Shown one piece after another: positions 54,257 to 61,900 of a DNA stretch of 64,000 bases. The stretch's first letter is position 1; every line of letters begins with the position of its first letter. The position numbers and the translations under genes are program-made. Source of the stretch: JBMNPT01 sp050943735 (lineage in GTDB: Bacteria; Bacillota; Clostridia; Oscillospirales; RGIG577); NCBI GenBank assembly GCA_050943735.1, contig JBMNPT010000002.1, positions 124,001-188,000 on the forward strand. Direction: 5' to 3'. Below the pieces are notes generated by a model. It saw only the letters and a list, made by a program, of their open reading frames with translations, searched no databases and was not told where the DNA came from.

Positions 54257-55186
54257 ATGCCATTGGTTACTACTAAGGAAATGTTCCAGAAGGCCTACGA
54301 AGGCGGCTATGCCGTTGGCGCTTTCAATGTGAACAACATGGAAATCGTACAGGGCATTACCGAAGCAGCCAAAGAGGAAAATGCTCCTCTGATTCTGCAG
54401 GTATCCGCCGGCGCCCGTAAGTACGCCAACCACACCTATCTGGTAAAGCTGGTGGAAGCGGCTCTCATCGAGACCAATCTGCCCATCGCGCTGCACCTGG
54501 ACCACGGCGCTGATTTTGACATCTGTAAGTCCTGCATCGACGGCGGTTTCACCTCCGTTATGATCGACGGCTCTCACCACCCCTTTGAGGAAAACATCGC
54601 TGTGACCAAGAAGGTTGTGGAATATGCCCACGCCCATGGTGTAGTGGTAGAAGGCGAGCTGGGTCAGCTGGCCGGTGTGGAAGACGACGTAAAGGTAGCC
54701 AACCACAGCTACACCGATCCCGATCAGGTACAGGAATTTGTGGAACGTACCGGCGTAGATTCTCTGGCCATCGCCATCGGCACCAGCCATGGCGCATACA
54801 AGTTCAAGCCCGGTCAGAAGCCCCAGCTGCGCTTTGACATTCTGGATGAAGTGTCCAAGCGTCTGCCCGGTTTCCCCATCGTGCTGCATGGTGCTTCCTC
54901 TGTCATCCCCGAATTCGTAGCCAAGGTAAATCAGTACGGCGGACAGATGCCCGACGCCATTGGCATTCCCGAAGATATGCTGCGGGAAGCTGCCACCAAG
55001 GCTGTCTGCAAGATCAACATCGACTCCGACCTGCGTCTGGCCATGACCGCTGCTATCCGTGAGCACATGGCTCTGCACCCTGCCGATTTCGATCCCCGTC
55101 AGTACCTGACTCCGGCTCGCGCAGCCATCAAGGACATGGTAAAGAGAAAGATTGTAAACGTGCTGGGCTGCAACGGCAAGGCATAA
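54257..55186 (+). CDS. fba: Fructose-1,6-bisphosphate aldolase, class II
   Basis: The 309-residue zinc-dependent aldolase splits FBP into DHAP and GAP. Zinc and catalytic residues appear in IALHLDHGADFDICKSCID (Asp/His), VEGELGQLAG, GTSHGAYKFKPGQKPQL (His) and VLHGASSVIPEF (His). Codon usage is strongly biased (GGT, GAA, AAG), as in highly expressed glycolytic genes. A TATAAT box at 54200 and an AAGGAAAGG site precede the start. It is monocistronic with its own terminator. Confidence 0.97.
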   Translation: MPLVTTKEMFQKAYEGGYAVGAFNVNNMEIVQGITEAAKEENAPLILQVSAGARKYANHTYLVKLVEAALIETNLPIALHLDHGADFDICKSCIDGGFTSVMIDGSHHPFEENIAVTKKVVEYAHAHGVVVEGELGQLAGVEDDVKVANHSYTDPDQVQEFVERTGVDSLAIAIGTSHGAYKFKPGQKPQLRFDILDEVSKRLPGFPIVLHGASSVIPEFVAKVNQYGGQMPDAIGIPEDMLREAATKAVCKINIDSDLRLAMTAAIREHMALHPADFDPRQYLTPARAAIKDMVKRKIVNVLGCNGKA

Positions 55187-55201
55187 TTTCACCTGTCCAC
55201 A

Positions 55202-55227
55202 AGGCACCCTTTCCGGGTGCCTTTTTT
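55202..55227 (+). terminator. Intrinsic terminator of fba
   Basis: The stem AGGCACCC / GGGTGCCT is followed by T6. Confidence 0.88.
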
Positions 55228-55250
55228 CTATCCACAGAAAGGATTTTTTC

Positions 55251-56234
55251 ATGGAACAGATTATTGAGGCCATCAATCACTTTGCCATCTGGAGGCACGG
55301 TGTTCACACCGACTCCTTTGCCTATGGAGTCAACGGCTACAAACTGGCTTGGATGTTTCTCATAGGCTGCTTCATCGGCTATGTGCTGGAAATGCTGTGG
55401 TGCTATGCCAAAAACGGTTATTGGGAAAGCCGCAAGGGCGTGGTATACGGCCCCTTCAGCCCGGTATATGGGTTGGGCGCCGTCCTCTTCACCCTGCTGC
55501 TCCACCCTTTTTTGGAGGCCAACAGCCTGCTCATCTTTCTGGTGAGTATGGTGCTGGGTGGTGCTTTTGAATATGCCTGTTCTCTGGGACAGGAAAAACT
55601 CTTTGGCACCGTCTCCTGGGAATACAGCCAGTCCTCTTTTAATCTCCACGGCCGGACCAACCTGAGCTATTCCATCCTGTGGGGTCTGTTGGGCGTGGTA
55701 TTTCTCAAACACACCTATCCCTTTTGCAGCGCGCTCATTGAAATGCTCCCCAATGCCATCGGCATTCCTCTCACCTGGGTACTGAGCCTTCTCATGGCCT
55801 GGGATTTATTGCTCTCTTCCCTGGCGGTGCGCCGCTGGCATGACCGCAGCCAGGGAGAAACACCCCATACAGCCATCGGCCGCAGTTTGGACCGTCACTG
55901 GCCGGATGATCGCATGAAGGCCATTTACCCCAATATGATCCGCAGCGACGAGGCCCACGAAAAACGCCGGCAGAGCCTGGTGCAAAAGCTGGCCGAACAG
56001 GAAGCCCGCATCCGACTGCGTATGGAGAAACAGGAAGAGCTGGTGCGCCAGCAGCTGGAAAAGAAAGAGGCCTTGCTCCGCCGCCAGCTGGAGGAGCGTC
56101 AGCAGCTGATGCGCCGCCAGGTGGAAGAAAAACAGGCCCTGCTCCGCCGCCAGCTGGAAGAACGCCGGCAGCAGCTACGGCATTTTACCGGAAAAGCCGC
56201 TGAAGCCTCGGAAGATTCTTCAGAAAATGAGTGA
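55251..56234 (+). CDS. Putative ABC transporter permease (CmpB/PF06541 type) with 11-residue repeat tail
   Basis: The 327-residue protein has a membrane domain of about five helices (residues 30-190). The hallmark WESRKGVVYGPFSPVYGLGA and the later FNLHGRTNLSYSILWG are typical of the PF06541 family, annotated as putative type IV ABC permeases and of unknown transport role. After residue 240 the chain becomes a long charged helix with five perfect 11-residue units (residues 251-305). Such hendecads form straight or right-handed coiled coils. AAAGG precedes the start. The tail is unusual for the family. Confidence 0.8.
   Translation: MEQIIEAINHFAIWRHGVHTDSFAYGVNGYKLAWMFLIGCFIGYVLEMLWCYAKNGYWESRKGVVYGPFSPVYGLGAVLFTLLLHPFLEANSLLIFLVSMVLGGAFEYACSLGQEKLFGTVSWEYSQSSFNLHGRTNLSYSILWGLLGVVFLKHTYPFCSALIEMLPNAIGIPLTWVLSLLMAWDLLLSSLAVRRWHDRSQGETPHTAIGRSLDRHWPDDRMKAIYPNMIRSDEAHEKRRQSLVQKLAEQEARIRLRMEKQEELVRQQLEKKEALLRRQLEERQQLMRRQVEEKQALLRRQLEERRQQLRHFTGKAAEASEDSSENE
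56001..56165 (+). repeat. Five tandem 33-bp units encoding hendecad repeats
   Basis: Units read EARIRLRMEKQ, EELVRQQLEKK, EALLRRQLEER, QQLMRRQVEEK and QALLRRQLEER. The third and fifth are nearly identical at DNA level (shared CTCCGCCGCCAGCTGGA), which suggests recent duplication. Confidence 0.85.
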
Positions 56235-56342
56235 AATTGTTTCCACAAAAAACAAAATTTTTCTCTTTTTCTTTTCACTCCCTCCTAAAATGTGGTATAA
56301 TAAGCAGGTCATTTCAATTTGCTGTAAAGGCGGTGTTGTATT

Positions 56343-57617
56343 TTGTCCACCAATCCCCGGCGTGTACGCCGAACCCATCGGCCCACCCGGACCGGTAAAC
56401 GTCCTTTTGCGCGGCTGTTCCCTCTGCTGCTGGTCTGCTGTCTGGTGGTATTGGGTGCCACACTGCTCTCCCGCACAGTGGCTTCCCTGCAGCTCAACGG
56501 CAGCCGGAATACCACTCTGGCACTGGGGGAAGAATACCGTGAAAAGGGTGTAGAAGCCACTTTTCTGGGCCAGGACGCCAGCGATGACATCCAGATCGAC
56601 AGCGATTTGGACCCGTCCAAGCCTGGAACCTACCACATCACCTATCGCTGGAAGGGCTTTCCCTGGACTTTCCCTGTGAAACGCACCGTAGAAGTCAAGG
56701 ACATCACCATCCCCGACCTGCAATTGCAGGGAGAGGCGCTGACCATCCTCACCAAGGGGGACACCTACACCGAACCCGGCTGGACCGCCATCGACAATTA
56801 TGACGGTGATCTGAGCAGTCAGGTGCAGGTGGCCGGCACAGTGGATACCCAGACCATGGCGGATTACACCCTCACCTATACGGTGACCGACCAGGCCGGC
56901 AACCAGGCCACCGCCACTCGGACTGTCCGGGTGACCACCGTATCCCCCCTCACCATGAGCGTGAAGGATTTCAACATGCTGCCCTACTACCAGGATGTGA
57001 TTCTTCCCGAAACCTCTGACGGCGGGGATGCCTACATCAATGACACCATCCTCATCGGTGACAGCATCAGCGTCAATGCCGGTTACTATGGCTACTACCC
57101 CAAGGAAAACATCTGGGCCAAGGAGTCAGTACAGCCGGAAAACATCCACACCTGGACGCTGCGCATCGGCCGTACCGGACGGGAACTGCTGGCAGTGGAT
57201 GCCATGGCGGAATTCCAGCCCAAACGGGTGATCATCAACCTGGGTTCCAACTCCATCAGCTGGATGACCCCGGAATATTTCACCGAACAATATGAGGCGC
57301 TGGTGGTGAAGATGAAAGCCGCCAGCCCCAACACCGAGATCATCATTTCCTCGGTGTATCCGGTGGAGAAGCGCTATGACGATCCAGAGCGCTCCAAAAC
57401 CAGCACCAGCAATGCCAAGGCCAATACGGCCAACTGTTATCTGGCGGATATGTGCCGCCGGCAAAATGTAAAATTTCTCAACGTGGCGGAAATTCTGAAG
57501 GATGAAAACGGACAGGGCAGGGCCGATCTCCTGTATGAAAAGGACGGCATCCACCCCCGCGCGGAAACCTACGAGCAAATCGTACAGTACATCCGCACCC
57601 ATCGCGCCACCGACTGA
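56343..57617 (+). CDS. Membrane-anchored SGNH/GDSL hydrolase with Ig-like DUF5011 domains
   Basis: The 424-residue protein has a basic N terminus, one anchor helix (LFPLLLVCCLVVLGATLL), two Ig-like domains of the DUF5011 type (about 50-115 and 120-190; GDTYTEPGWTAIDNYDGDLS and YTLTYTVTDQAGNQATATR), and an SGNH hydrolase domain. Its blocks are ILIGDSISVN (nucleophile Ser), INLGSNSISWM (block III) and DGIHPRAETY (Asp-His). Extracellular esterase or O-acetyl transfer activity on wall polymers is probable. The start is TTG at 56343 with AAAGGCGG upstream; an extended -10 TGgTATAAT lies at 56296. It is paired with a DUF4358 lipoprotein. Confidence 0.85.
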   Translation: MSTNPRRVRRTHRPTRTGKRPFARLFPLLLVCCLVVLGATLLSRTVASLQLNGSRNTTLALGEEYREKGVEATFLGQDASDDIQIDSDLDPSKPGTYHITYRWKGFPWTFPVKRTVEVKDITIPDLQLQGEALTILTKGDTYTEPGWTAIDNYDGDLSSQVQVAGTVDTQTMADYTLTYTVTDQAGNQATATRTVRVTTVSPLTMSVKDFNMLPYYQDVILPETSDGGDAYINDTILIGDSISVNAGYYGYYPKENIWAKESVQPENIHTWTLRIGRTGRELLAVDAMAEFQPKRVIINLGSNSISWMTPEYFTEQYEALVVKMKAASPNTEIIISSVYPVEKRYDDPERSKTSTSNAKANTANCYLADMCRRQNVKFLNVAEILKDENGQGRADLLYEKDGIHPRAETYEQIVQYIRTHRATD

Positions 57618-57638
57618 CATCAGAAAGGAAGGATTCCC

Positions 57639-58124
57639 ATGAAGTTTGTACGCACTCTGACCGCTCTGCTCACTATGAGCGCACTTGTCTTTTCCCTGAC
57701 CGCCTGCGGCGGCGGCAGTGACAGCCAGAAGATTGATCTGGACGCCGCCAACACCGCTATTGCGGCTCTGACCAAGGAAGATGGTTCTCCTCTGTTTGAC
57801 CAGCTGGCGCTGGCGGACAGCGATACCCTCACCCAGGTCTATGGGCTGGATGCCTCTCTGCTGCAGGAATACGCGGCAGGCTTCTCCGCCGGAGGCGATG
57901 GCCTGTATCTGATCCTGCTGCCCAATGAAGGCTCTGAAAACGATGTGAAAAACCAGGTGAAAACCCTGCTGGATACCCAGGCACAGCAGGCGGAACTGTA
58001 TTATCCCGAAACCAAGGCCATCATCGATGACGCCACCGAAACCATCATCGGCGACTATCTGGTGTATGTGGCTTCCAACGACAACGGCGCTGTGACCGAC
58101 GCCATCGAAGGCGCGGCCCAATAA
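57639..58124 (+). CDS. DUF4358 lipoprotein
   Basis: The 161-residue lipoprotein has a signal peptide with lipobox SLTAC (Cys about 23) and a DUF4358 domain (residues about 35-160). Acidic residues predominate, and the hydrophobic core runs from GLYLILLPNEGSENDVKNQV to VYVASNDNG. The family function is unknown. It is frequently found next to SGNH hydrolases and MBOAT acyltransferases in clostridia, and here it is 21 bases downstream of one, so a role in extracellular polymer O-acylation is plausible. The start follows GAAAGGAAGG. Confidence 0.82.
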   Translation: MKFVRTLTALLTMSALVFSLTACGGGSDSQKIDLDAANTAIAALTKEDGSPLFDQLALADSDTLTQVYGLDASLLQEYAAGFSAGGDGLYLILLPNEGSENDVKNQVKTLLDTQAQQAELYYPETKAIIDDATETIIGDYLVYVASNDNGAVTDAIEGAAQ

Positions 58125-58133
58125 CACCGCACC

Positions 58134-58177
58134 AAAAATCCCTTCTTGCCATATCCTGTGGGCAAGGAGGGATTTTT
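58134..58177 (+). terminator. Hairpin after the DUF4358 gene that also masks the next ribosome site
   Basis: AAAAATCCCTTCTTGCC (58134-58150) pairs with GGCAAGGAGGGATTTTT (58160-58176, one G-U). The right arm contains the AAGGAGG of the gene starting at 58179, and a T-run follows. Confidence 0.75.
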
Positions 58178-58178
58178 T

Positions 58179-58520
58179 ATGCTCATCACCGTCATTTCTC
58201 AGTGGATTGTGTGGTGTCTGGCTCTGTGGGGGCTGGCGGCCGCTCTGCTGGAACTGGCCTCTCTGGTATCCACCGGTGGTCCGCTTCACTCACTCATCCT
58301 CATCGCCCGCCCCCAAGGACCGGGCGCCGAACTGCAGCTGCGGCATCTGCTGCGACAGGCCCGCAGTTTGCCTCCTTCCCGACGGGGAACTCTCATTTTT
58401 CTCATCACCGACGATCTGGACCCGCAGCAGCAGCAGATGGCCGCTCTGATGGCCCGTCAGTGCCCCCGGCTGCACCTCTGTCGTGAGGAAGATCTAGAGG
58501 TCTGTTCCCCCGCCGATTGA
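58179..58520 (+). CDS. Membrane-anchored small protein, unknown
   Basis: The 113-residue protein has an N-terminal transmembrane helix (ISQWIVWCLALWGLAAALLELA) and a cytoplasmic part with an alpha/beta pattern (HSLILIARPQGPGAELQL, then RRGTLIFLITDDLDPQQQ, then LHLCREEDLEVC). I do not recognise it. The pattern resembles a reduced Rossmann or glycosyltransferase-like half. Its ribosome site, AAGGAGG, is buried in the arm of the preceding terminator-like hairpin, so expression may depend on structure opening. It ends about 80 bases before recD2. Confidence 0.6.
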   Translation: MLITVISQWIVWCLALWGLAAALLELASLVSTGGPLHSLILIARPQGPGAELQLRHLLRQARSLPPSRRGTLIFLITDDLDPQQQQMAALMARQCPRLHLCREEDLEVCSPAD

Positions 58521-58599
58521 CCCTTTTTGTCAGGTGCAAAACACCCCGGTCTGTGGTATAATGATACCAACAGGCCGCTGGGCGGCGGAAAGGCTGGAA

Positions 58600-60819
58600 A
58601 TGGTGATGGATCAAAGAGAAGACTGGATTGAACTGGACGGCATGGTGGAAGAAATCAAATACACCAACGAGGAAAACGGCTACACCATCTGCGTGGTGGA
58701 GGTGGAAGACGAACGGGTGGTGTTTGTAGGCACCATGCCTTTTTTGTGTCTGGGAGAACAGATTTCCGCCACTGGACACTTTGTCACCCACAAAACCTAT
58801 GGAGAACAGTTCAAGGTGGAATTCTATGAAAAGACCCTGCCCCAGGGGCGGGCCGCCATCATGAAATTTCTCTCCAGCGGTTCCATCCATGGCATAGGCA
58901 AGGCCATGGCCGCCAAAATTGTCGCCCGTTTCGGCGAAGAGACCCTGGATGTCATCGAGTATGACTGGCATCGTCTGGAGGAAATCCGGGGCATTTCTCC
59001 CGCCAAATCGGAGGCCATCCACCAGGCATTTGTGGAACAGTACGCCCTTTCCTCCATCATTGAATTTCTCATTCACTATGACATCACGCCCATGGAAGCC
59101 ATAGTGATCTATAACGAATATGGAGCCGATACCATCACGCTGGTACGGGAAAACCCCTACATTCTGTGCAGCGAACCGGTGGCCCTCTCCTTTGAGCGAG
59201 CCGACGCGCTGGCCCGGGAACTGCTTCCCCAAAATCTCAAAACCTTTCGCTGTGACGCCGGCCTGCGGCACATTCTGCGGCACAACTGGAGCAATGGTCA
59301 CGCCTTCATCCCCCGGGACACCCTGCTGGAGGTCGCCCAGCGACTGCTGGGAGAGTCGGGCGAATACCTGGAAGGGCGTTTGGACGCCCTGTTGGAAGAA
59401 GGAGAACTCATCTGCTATGAGGGGGGCGGCATGGAGGCCATCTATCTGCCCGCCATGTTCACCGCTGAGTTTTCCATCGCGGAAAAGCTGGGACTGCTGG
59501 ACCGTTTTGGCGCGCCGGAAACCTGCAGCGAAAAGGACATCGACCAGCTGGAGGCCTCCTTTGGCATCACCTATGAAGATCTGCAGCGGCGGGCCATTCT
59601 CACCGCCATGGAACGGGGTGTGTTTGTGCTCACCGGCGGCCCCGGCACCGGTAAAACCACCGTTATCCGGGCCATTCTGCAGCTGCTGGCGGATCGCCGC
59701 AAGCGGGTACTGCTGGCGGCTCCCACCGGCCGGGCCGCCAAACGTATGAGCGAAGTCACCGGTCAGGACGCCAAAACCATTCACCGTCTGTTGCAGGTGG
59801 ATTATTCCGCCCATCAGCAGCGGTTCATCAAAAACGAGCGCAATCCCCTCAAAGCCGACTGTGTGATTGTGGACGAGTGTTCCATGATCGACATTCCCCT
59901 GATGGACGCCCTGCTGCGGGCCATCCGGGTGGGCTGCAAGCTCATACTGGTAGGGGACTGTGACCAGCTGCCCGCCATTGGAGCAGGCAATGTGCTGCGG
60001 GACATCATCACCAGCGATTGTGTCAACACAGTGGAGCTCACCGAGATCTACCGGCAGGCTCGTGAAAGCCTCATCGTGGTCAATGCCCACAGCATCAACC
60101 GGGGAGAACCCCCTGAGCTGCGGGTGAAAAACAATGATTTCTTCTTTCTGTCCTGCCCGGAGCTCACAGATGTGGCTCCCCTGCTCATCAGCCTGTGCCG
60201 GGACAGGCTGCCCCGGGCCTATGGCATTGACGGCGTGCGGGACATTCAGGTGATCTCTCCCACCCGCAAGAAGGAGGGAGGCACTGTCTACCTCAACAAA
60301 ATGCTGCAGGACACTCTCAATCCCCCCCACAGCAGCAAAAAAGAGCTTCCCTTCCGGGATGGGCTGTTTCGGCAGGGGGACAAGGTCATGCAGGTGAAAA
60401 ACAACTACCAGCTGGAGTGGACCGATTCAGAAGAACAGCAGGGTACCGGTGTGTTCAACGGTGATGTGGGGGAGGTTACCGACATCGATCTGGACAGCCG
60501 CTGCCTCACCGTCCGGTTTGACGACCGCCTGGTCACCTATCCCTATGAACTGCTGGTGGAGCTGGAACTGGCCTATGTGATCACTGTACATAAGAGCCAA
60601 GGCAGCGAGTTTCCCATTGTGATTTTTGTGGCGGCGGATGCCGGTCCCCGACTTTCCACCCGCAGTCTGCTCTATACGGCGGTGACCCGTGCCCGCACCA
60701 TGGCCATCCTGGTGGGCAAAGAAGCCAGTGTGCTGCGGATGGTGGACAATGACCGACAGACCAACCGGTACAGCAGCCTGTGCACCCTGCTGCAGCAAAC
60801 CATCCTGGAGGACAGCTGA
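58600..60819 (+). CDS. recD2: RecD2-type DNA helicase
   Basis: The 739-residue protein is a 5'-3' SF1B helicase of the RecD2 type, found in genomes without a RecBC partner. It has an N-terminal OB-like region (ELDGMVEEIKYTNEENGYTI), a helix-hairpin-helix segment (SGSIHGIGKAMAAKIVARFG), Walker A GGPGTGKTTVIRAIL (about 344-358), Walker B CVIVDECSMIDIPLM, and the SF1 motif YVITVHKSQGSEFPIV near residue 660. It acts in DNA repair and replication-fork maintenance. ATG at 58600 follows GAAAGG; an extended -10 TGgTATAAT lies at 58557. comF starts two bases after its stop. Confidence 0.95.
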   Translation: MVMDQREDWIELDGMVEEIKYTNEENGYTICVVEVEDERVVFVGTMPFLCLGEQISATGHFVTHKTYGEQFKVEFYEKTLPQGRAAIMKFLSSGSIHGIGKAMAAKIVARFGEETLDVIEYDWHRLEEIRGISPAKSEAIHQAFVEQYALSSIIEFLIHYDITPMEAIVIYNEYGADTITLVRENPYILCSEPVALSFERADALARELLPQNLKTFRCDAGLRHILRHNWSNGHAFIPRDTLLEVAQRLLGESGEYLEGRLDALLEEGELICYEGGGMEAIYLPAMFTAEFSIAEKLGLLDRFGAPETCSEKDIDQLEASFGITYEDLQRRAILTAMERGVFVLTGGPGTGKTTVIRAILQLLADRRKRVLLAAPTGRAAKRMSEVTGQDAKTIHRLLQVDYSAHQQRFIKNERNPLKADCVIVDECSMIDIPLMDALLRAIRVGCKLILVGDCDQLPAIGAGNVLRDIITSDCVNTVELTEIYRQARESLIVVNAHSINRGEPPELRVKNNDFFFLSCPELTDVAPLLISLCRDRLPRAYGIDGVRDIQVISPTRKKEGGTVYLNKMLQDTLNPPHSSKKELPFRDGLFRQGDKVMQVKNNYQLEWTDSEEQQGTGVFNGDVGEVTDIDLDSRCLTVRFDDRLVTYPYELLVELELAYVITVHKSQGSEFPIVIFVAADAGPRLSTRSLLYTAVTRARTMAILVGKEASVLRMVDNDRQTNRYSSLCTLLQQTILEDS

Positions 60820-60820
60820 T

Positions 60821-61486
60821 ATGAACCCGCTGGAATTGCTCTTTCCCCGCAAATGTATTTTCTGCGGACGGCTCATTTCTCATGACCAGAAAGACCCATG
60901 GTGCGAGGACTGCGATGCACAAGTGGAGCTACTACAGGCACCCTTTTCCCTGGCCGCCGATCCCAACCATCTGCTGACTCGCAACGAAGCGGTATTGCGT
61001 TATACCCAATATACCCGCCGCGCCATTCTGTCTCTCAAGTTCCGTCAGCAGGCATGGGTCAGCCGTCCTCTATCCAGTTTGCTTGTCACCCGGTATCAAC
61101 AGGTATACAGCCAAACTCCAATCGGGCTCATTCTGCCGGTGCCTCTGCATCCATCCCGCCAGCGCCAACGTGGCTACAACCAGAGCTTACTACTGGCACG
61201 CCCTCTGGCAAAGGCACTCAAAATCCCCTGCTCCACTCATCTGCTGCTTCGCAGCCGGGATACTCTGCCCCAAAGCAGTCTTTCCTCCCGTCTGGAAAGA
61301 CTGGACAATCTGAGGGATGCCTTTGTCTGTCCTCACCCGGAGCAGATCGCGGGGCAAACCATTCTTCTGGTGGATGATGTCACCACCACTGGTTCCACAC
61401 TGTATGAGTGTGGTCGTGCCCTGCATGAGGCAGGTGCTCAGGCGGTCTACACCCTGTGCGTGATGCATGGTTCATTGGAAATATGA
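60821..61486 (+). CDS. comF: ComF-family phosphoribosyltransferase-like protein
   Basis: The 221-residue protein has an N-terminal zinc finger (CIFCG at about 12-16 and CEDC at about 28-31) and a PRPP-binding-type fold with the loop ILLVDDVTTTGSTLYECG (about 178-195) and RGYNQSLLLARPLAKAL. In Bacillus ComFC is needed for DNA uptake in competence. Many non-competent clostridia retain it, and the role here is unknown. ATG at 60821 sits one base after the recD2 stop, with GGAGG nine bases before, so the two are coupled. Confidence 0.92.
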   Translation: MNPLELLFPRKCIFCGRLISHDQKDPWCEDCDAQVELLQAPFSLAADPNHLLTRNEAVLRYTQYTRRAILSLKFRQQAWVSRPLSSLLVTRYQQVYSQTPIGLILPVPLHPSRQRQRGYNQSLLLARPLAKALKIPCSTHLLLRSRDTLPQSSLSSRLERLDNLRDAFVCPHPEQIAGQTILLVDDVTTTGSTLYECGRALHEAGAQAVYTLCVMHGSLEI

Positions 61487-61557
61487 AAAAAGTGCCGGAC
61501 ATGTTTGACGCTTCAAAGGGCACACTGATTGCATACCAAACAAAGGAGTGTGACAGC

Positions 61558-61797
61558 ATGTCCAGAAATTATCGGCGTTCCCGGCTGCTCAATCCGCAGG
61601 CCTATGATGCCATGCAGCAATTCAAAATGGAATGTGCCCGGGATTTGGGCCGGGAATCTTTTACTTTTCAGCACAACGACCACTATAAAGGAGATCTGAC
61701 CGCCCAGCAAAACGGCAGTGAAGGCGGCCCCATCGGCGGTGAAATGGTACGCCGCATGATCGCCTATGCCCGTACCCAACTGCCTCCGTCGCAATAA
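61558..61797 (+). CDS. Alpha/beta-type small acid-soluble spore protein
   Basis: The 79-residue protein matches the DNA-binding SASPs that coat and protect spore DNA. Helix 1 (NPQAYDAMQQFKMECARDLG) and helix 2 (TAQQNGSEGG, then GGEMVRRMIAYARTQL) are recognisable. The usual second motif ENGSVGGEMVKRMI has a three-residue PIG insertion here. The germination protease site region (FKMECA, normally KYEIA) is altered. ATG at 61558 follows AAGGAG; an upstream in-frame ATG at 61456 lies inside comF. It shows that the organism makes endospores. Confidence 0.88.
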   Translation: MSRNYRRSRLLNPQAYDAMQQFKMECARDLGRESFTFQHNDHYKGDLTAQQNGSEGGPIGGEMVRRMIAYARTQLPPSQ

Positions 61798-61802
61798 ACT
61801 CT

Positions 61803-61824
61803 ACGCCCTCCGGGGCGTTTTTTG
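61803..61824 (+). terminator. Intrinsic terminator of the SASP gene
   Basis: The stem ACGCCC / GGGGCGT has a TCC loop and is followed by T6. Confidence 0.82.
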
Positions 61825-61900
61825 TTATTATTCACAATTTCTTTACTCTTTTTGCAGTCCTTGTGCTATACTATAGCTATATGGAAAGGAGGGGTGCCTC

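Noticed and set aside
56001..56165. Tandem repeats considered as a CRISPR-like or VNTR non-coding array
   Set aside because: The 33-bp units are in frame, have no spacers, and encode a consistent 11-residue helical repeat.
61532..61538. CATACCA as a sigma-G-type -10 for the SASP gene
   Set aside because: A start site set by it would fall inside the ribosome binding site, leaving no usable leader.
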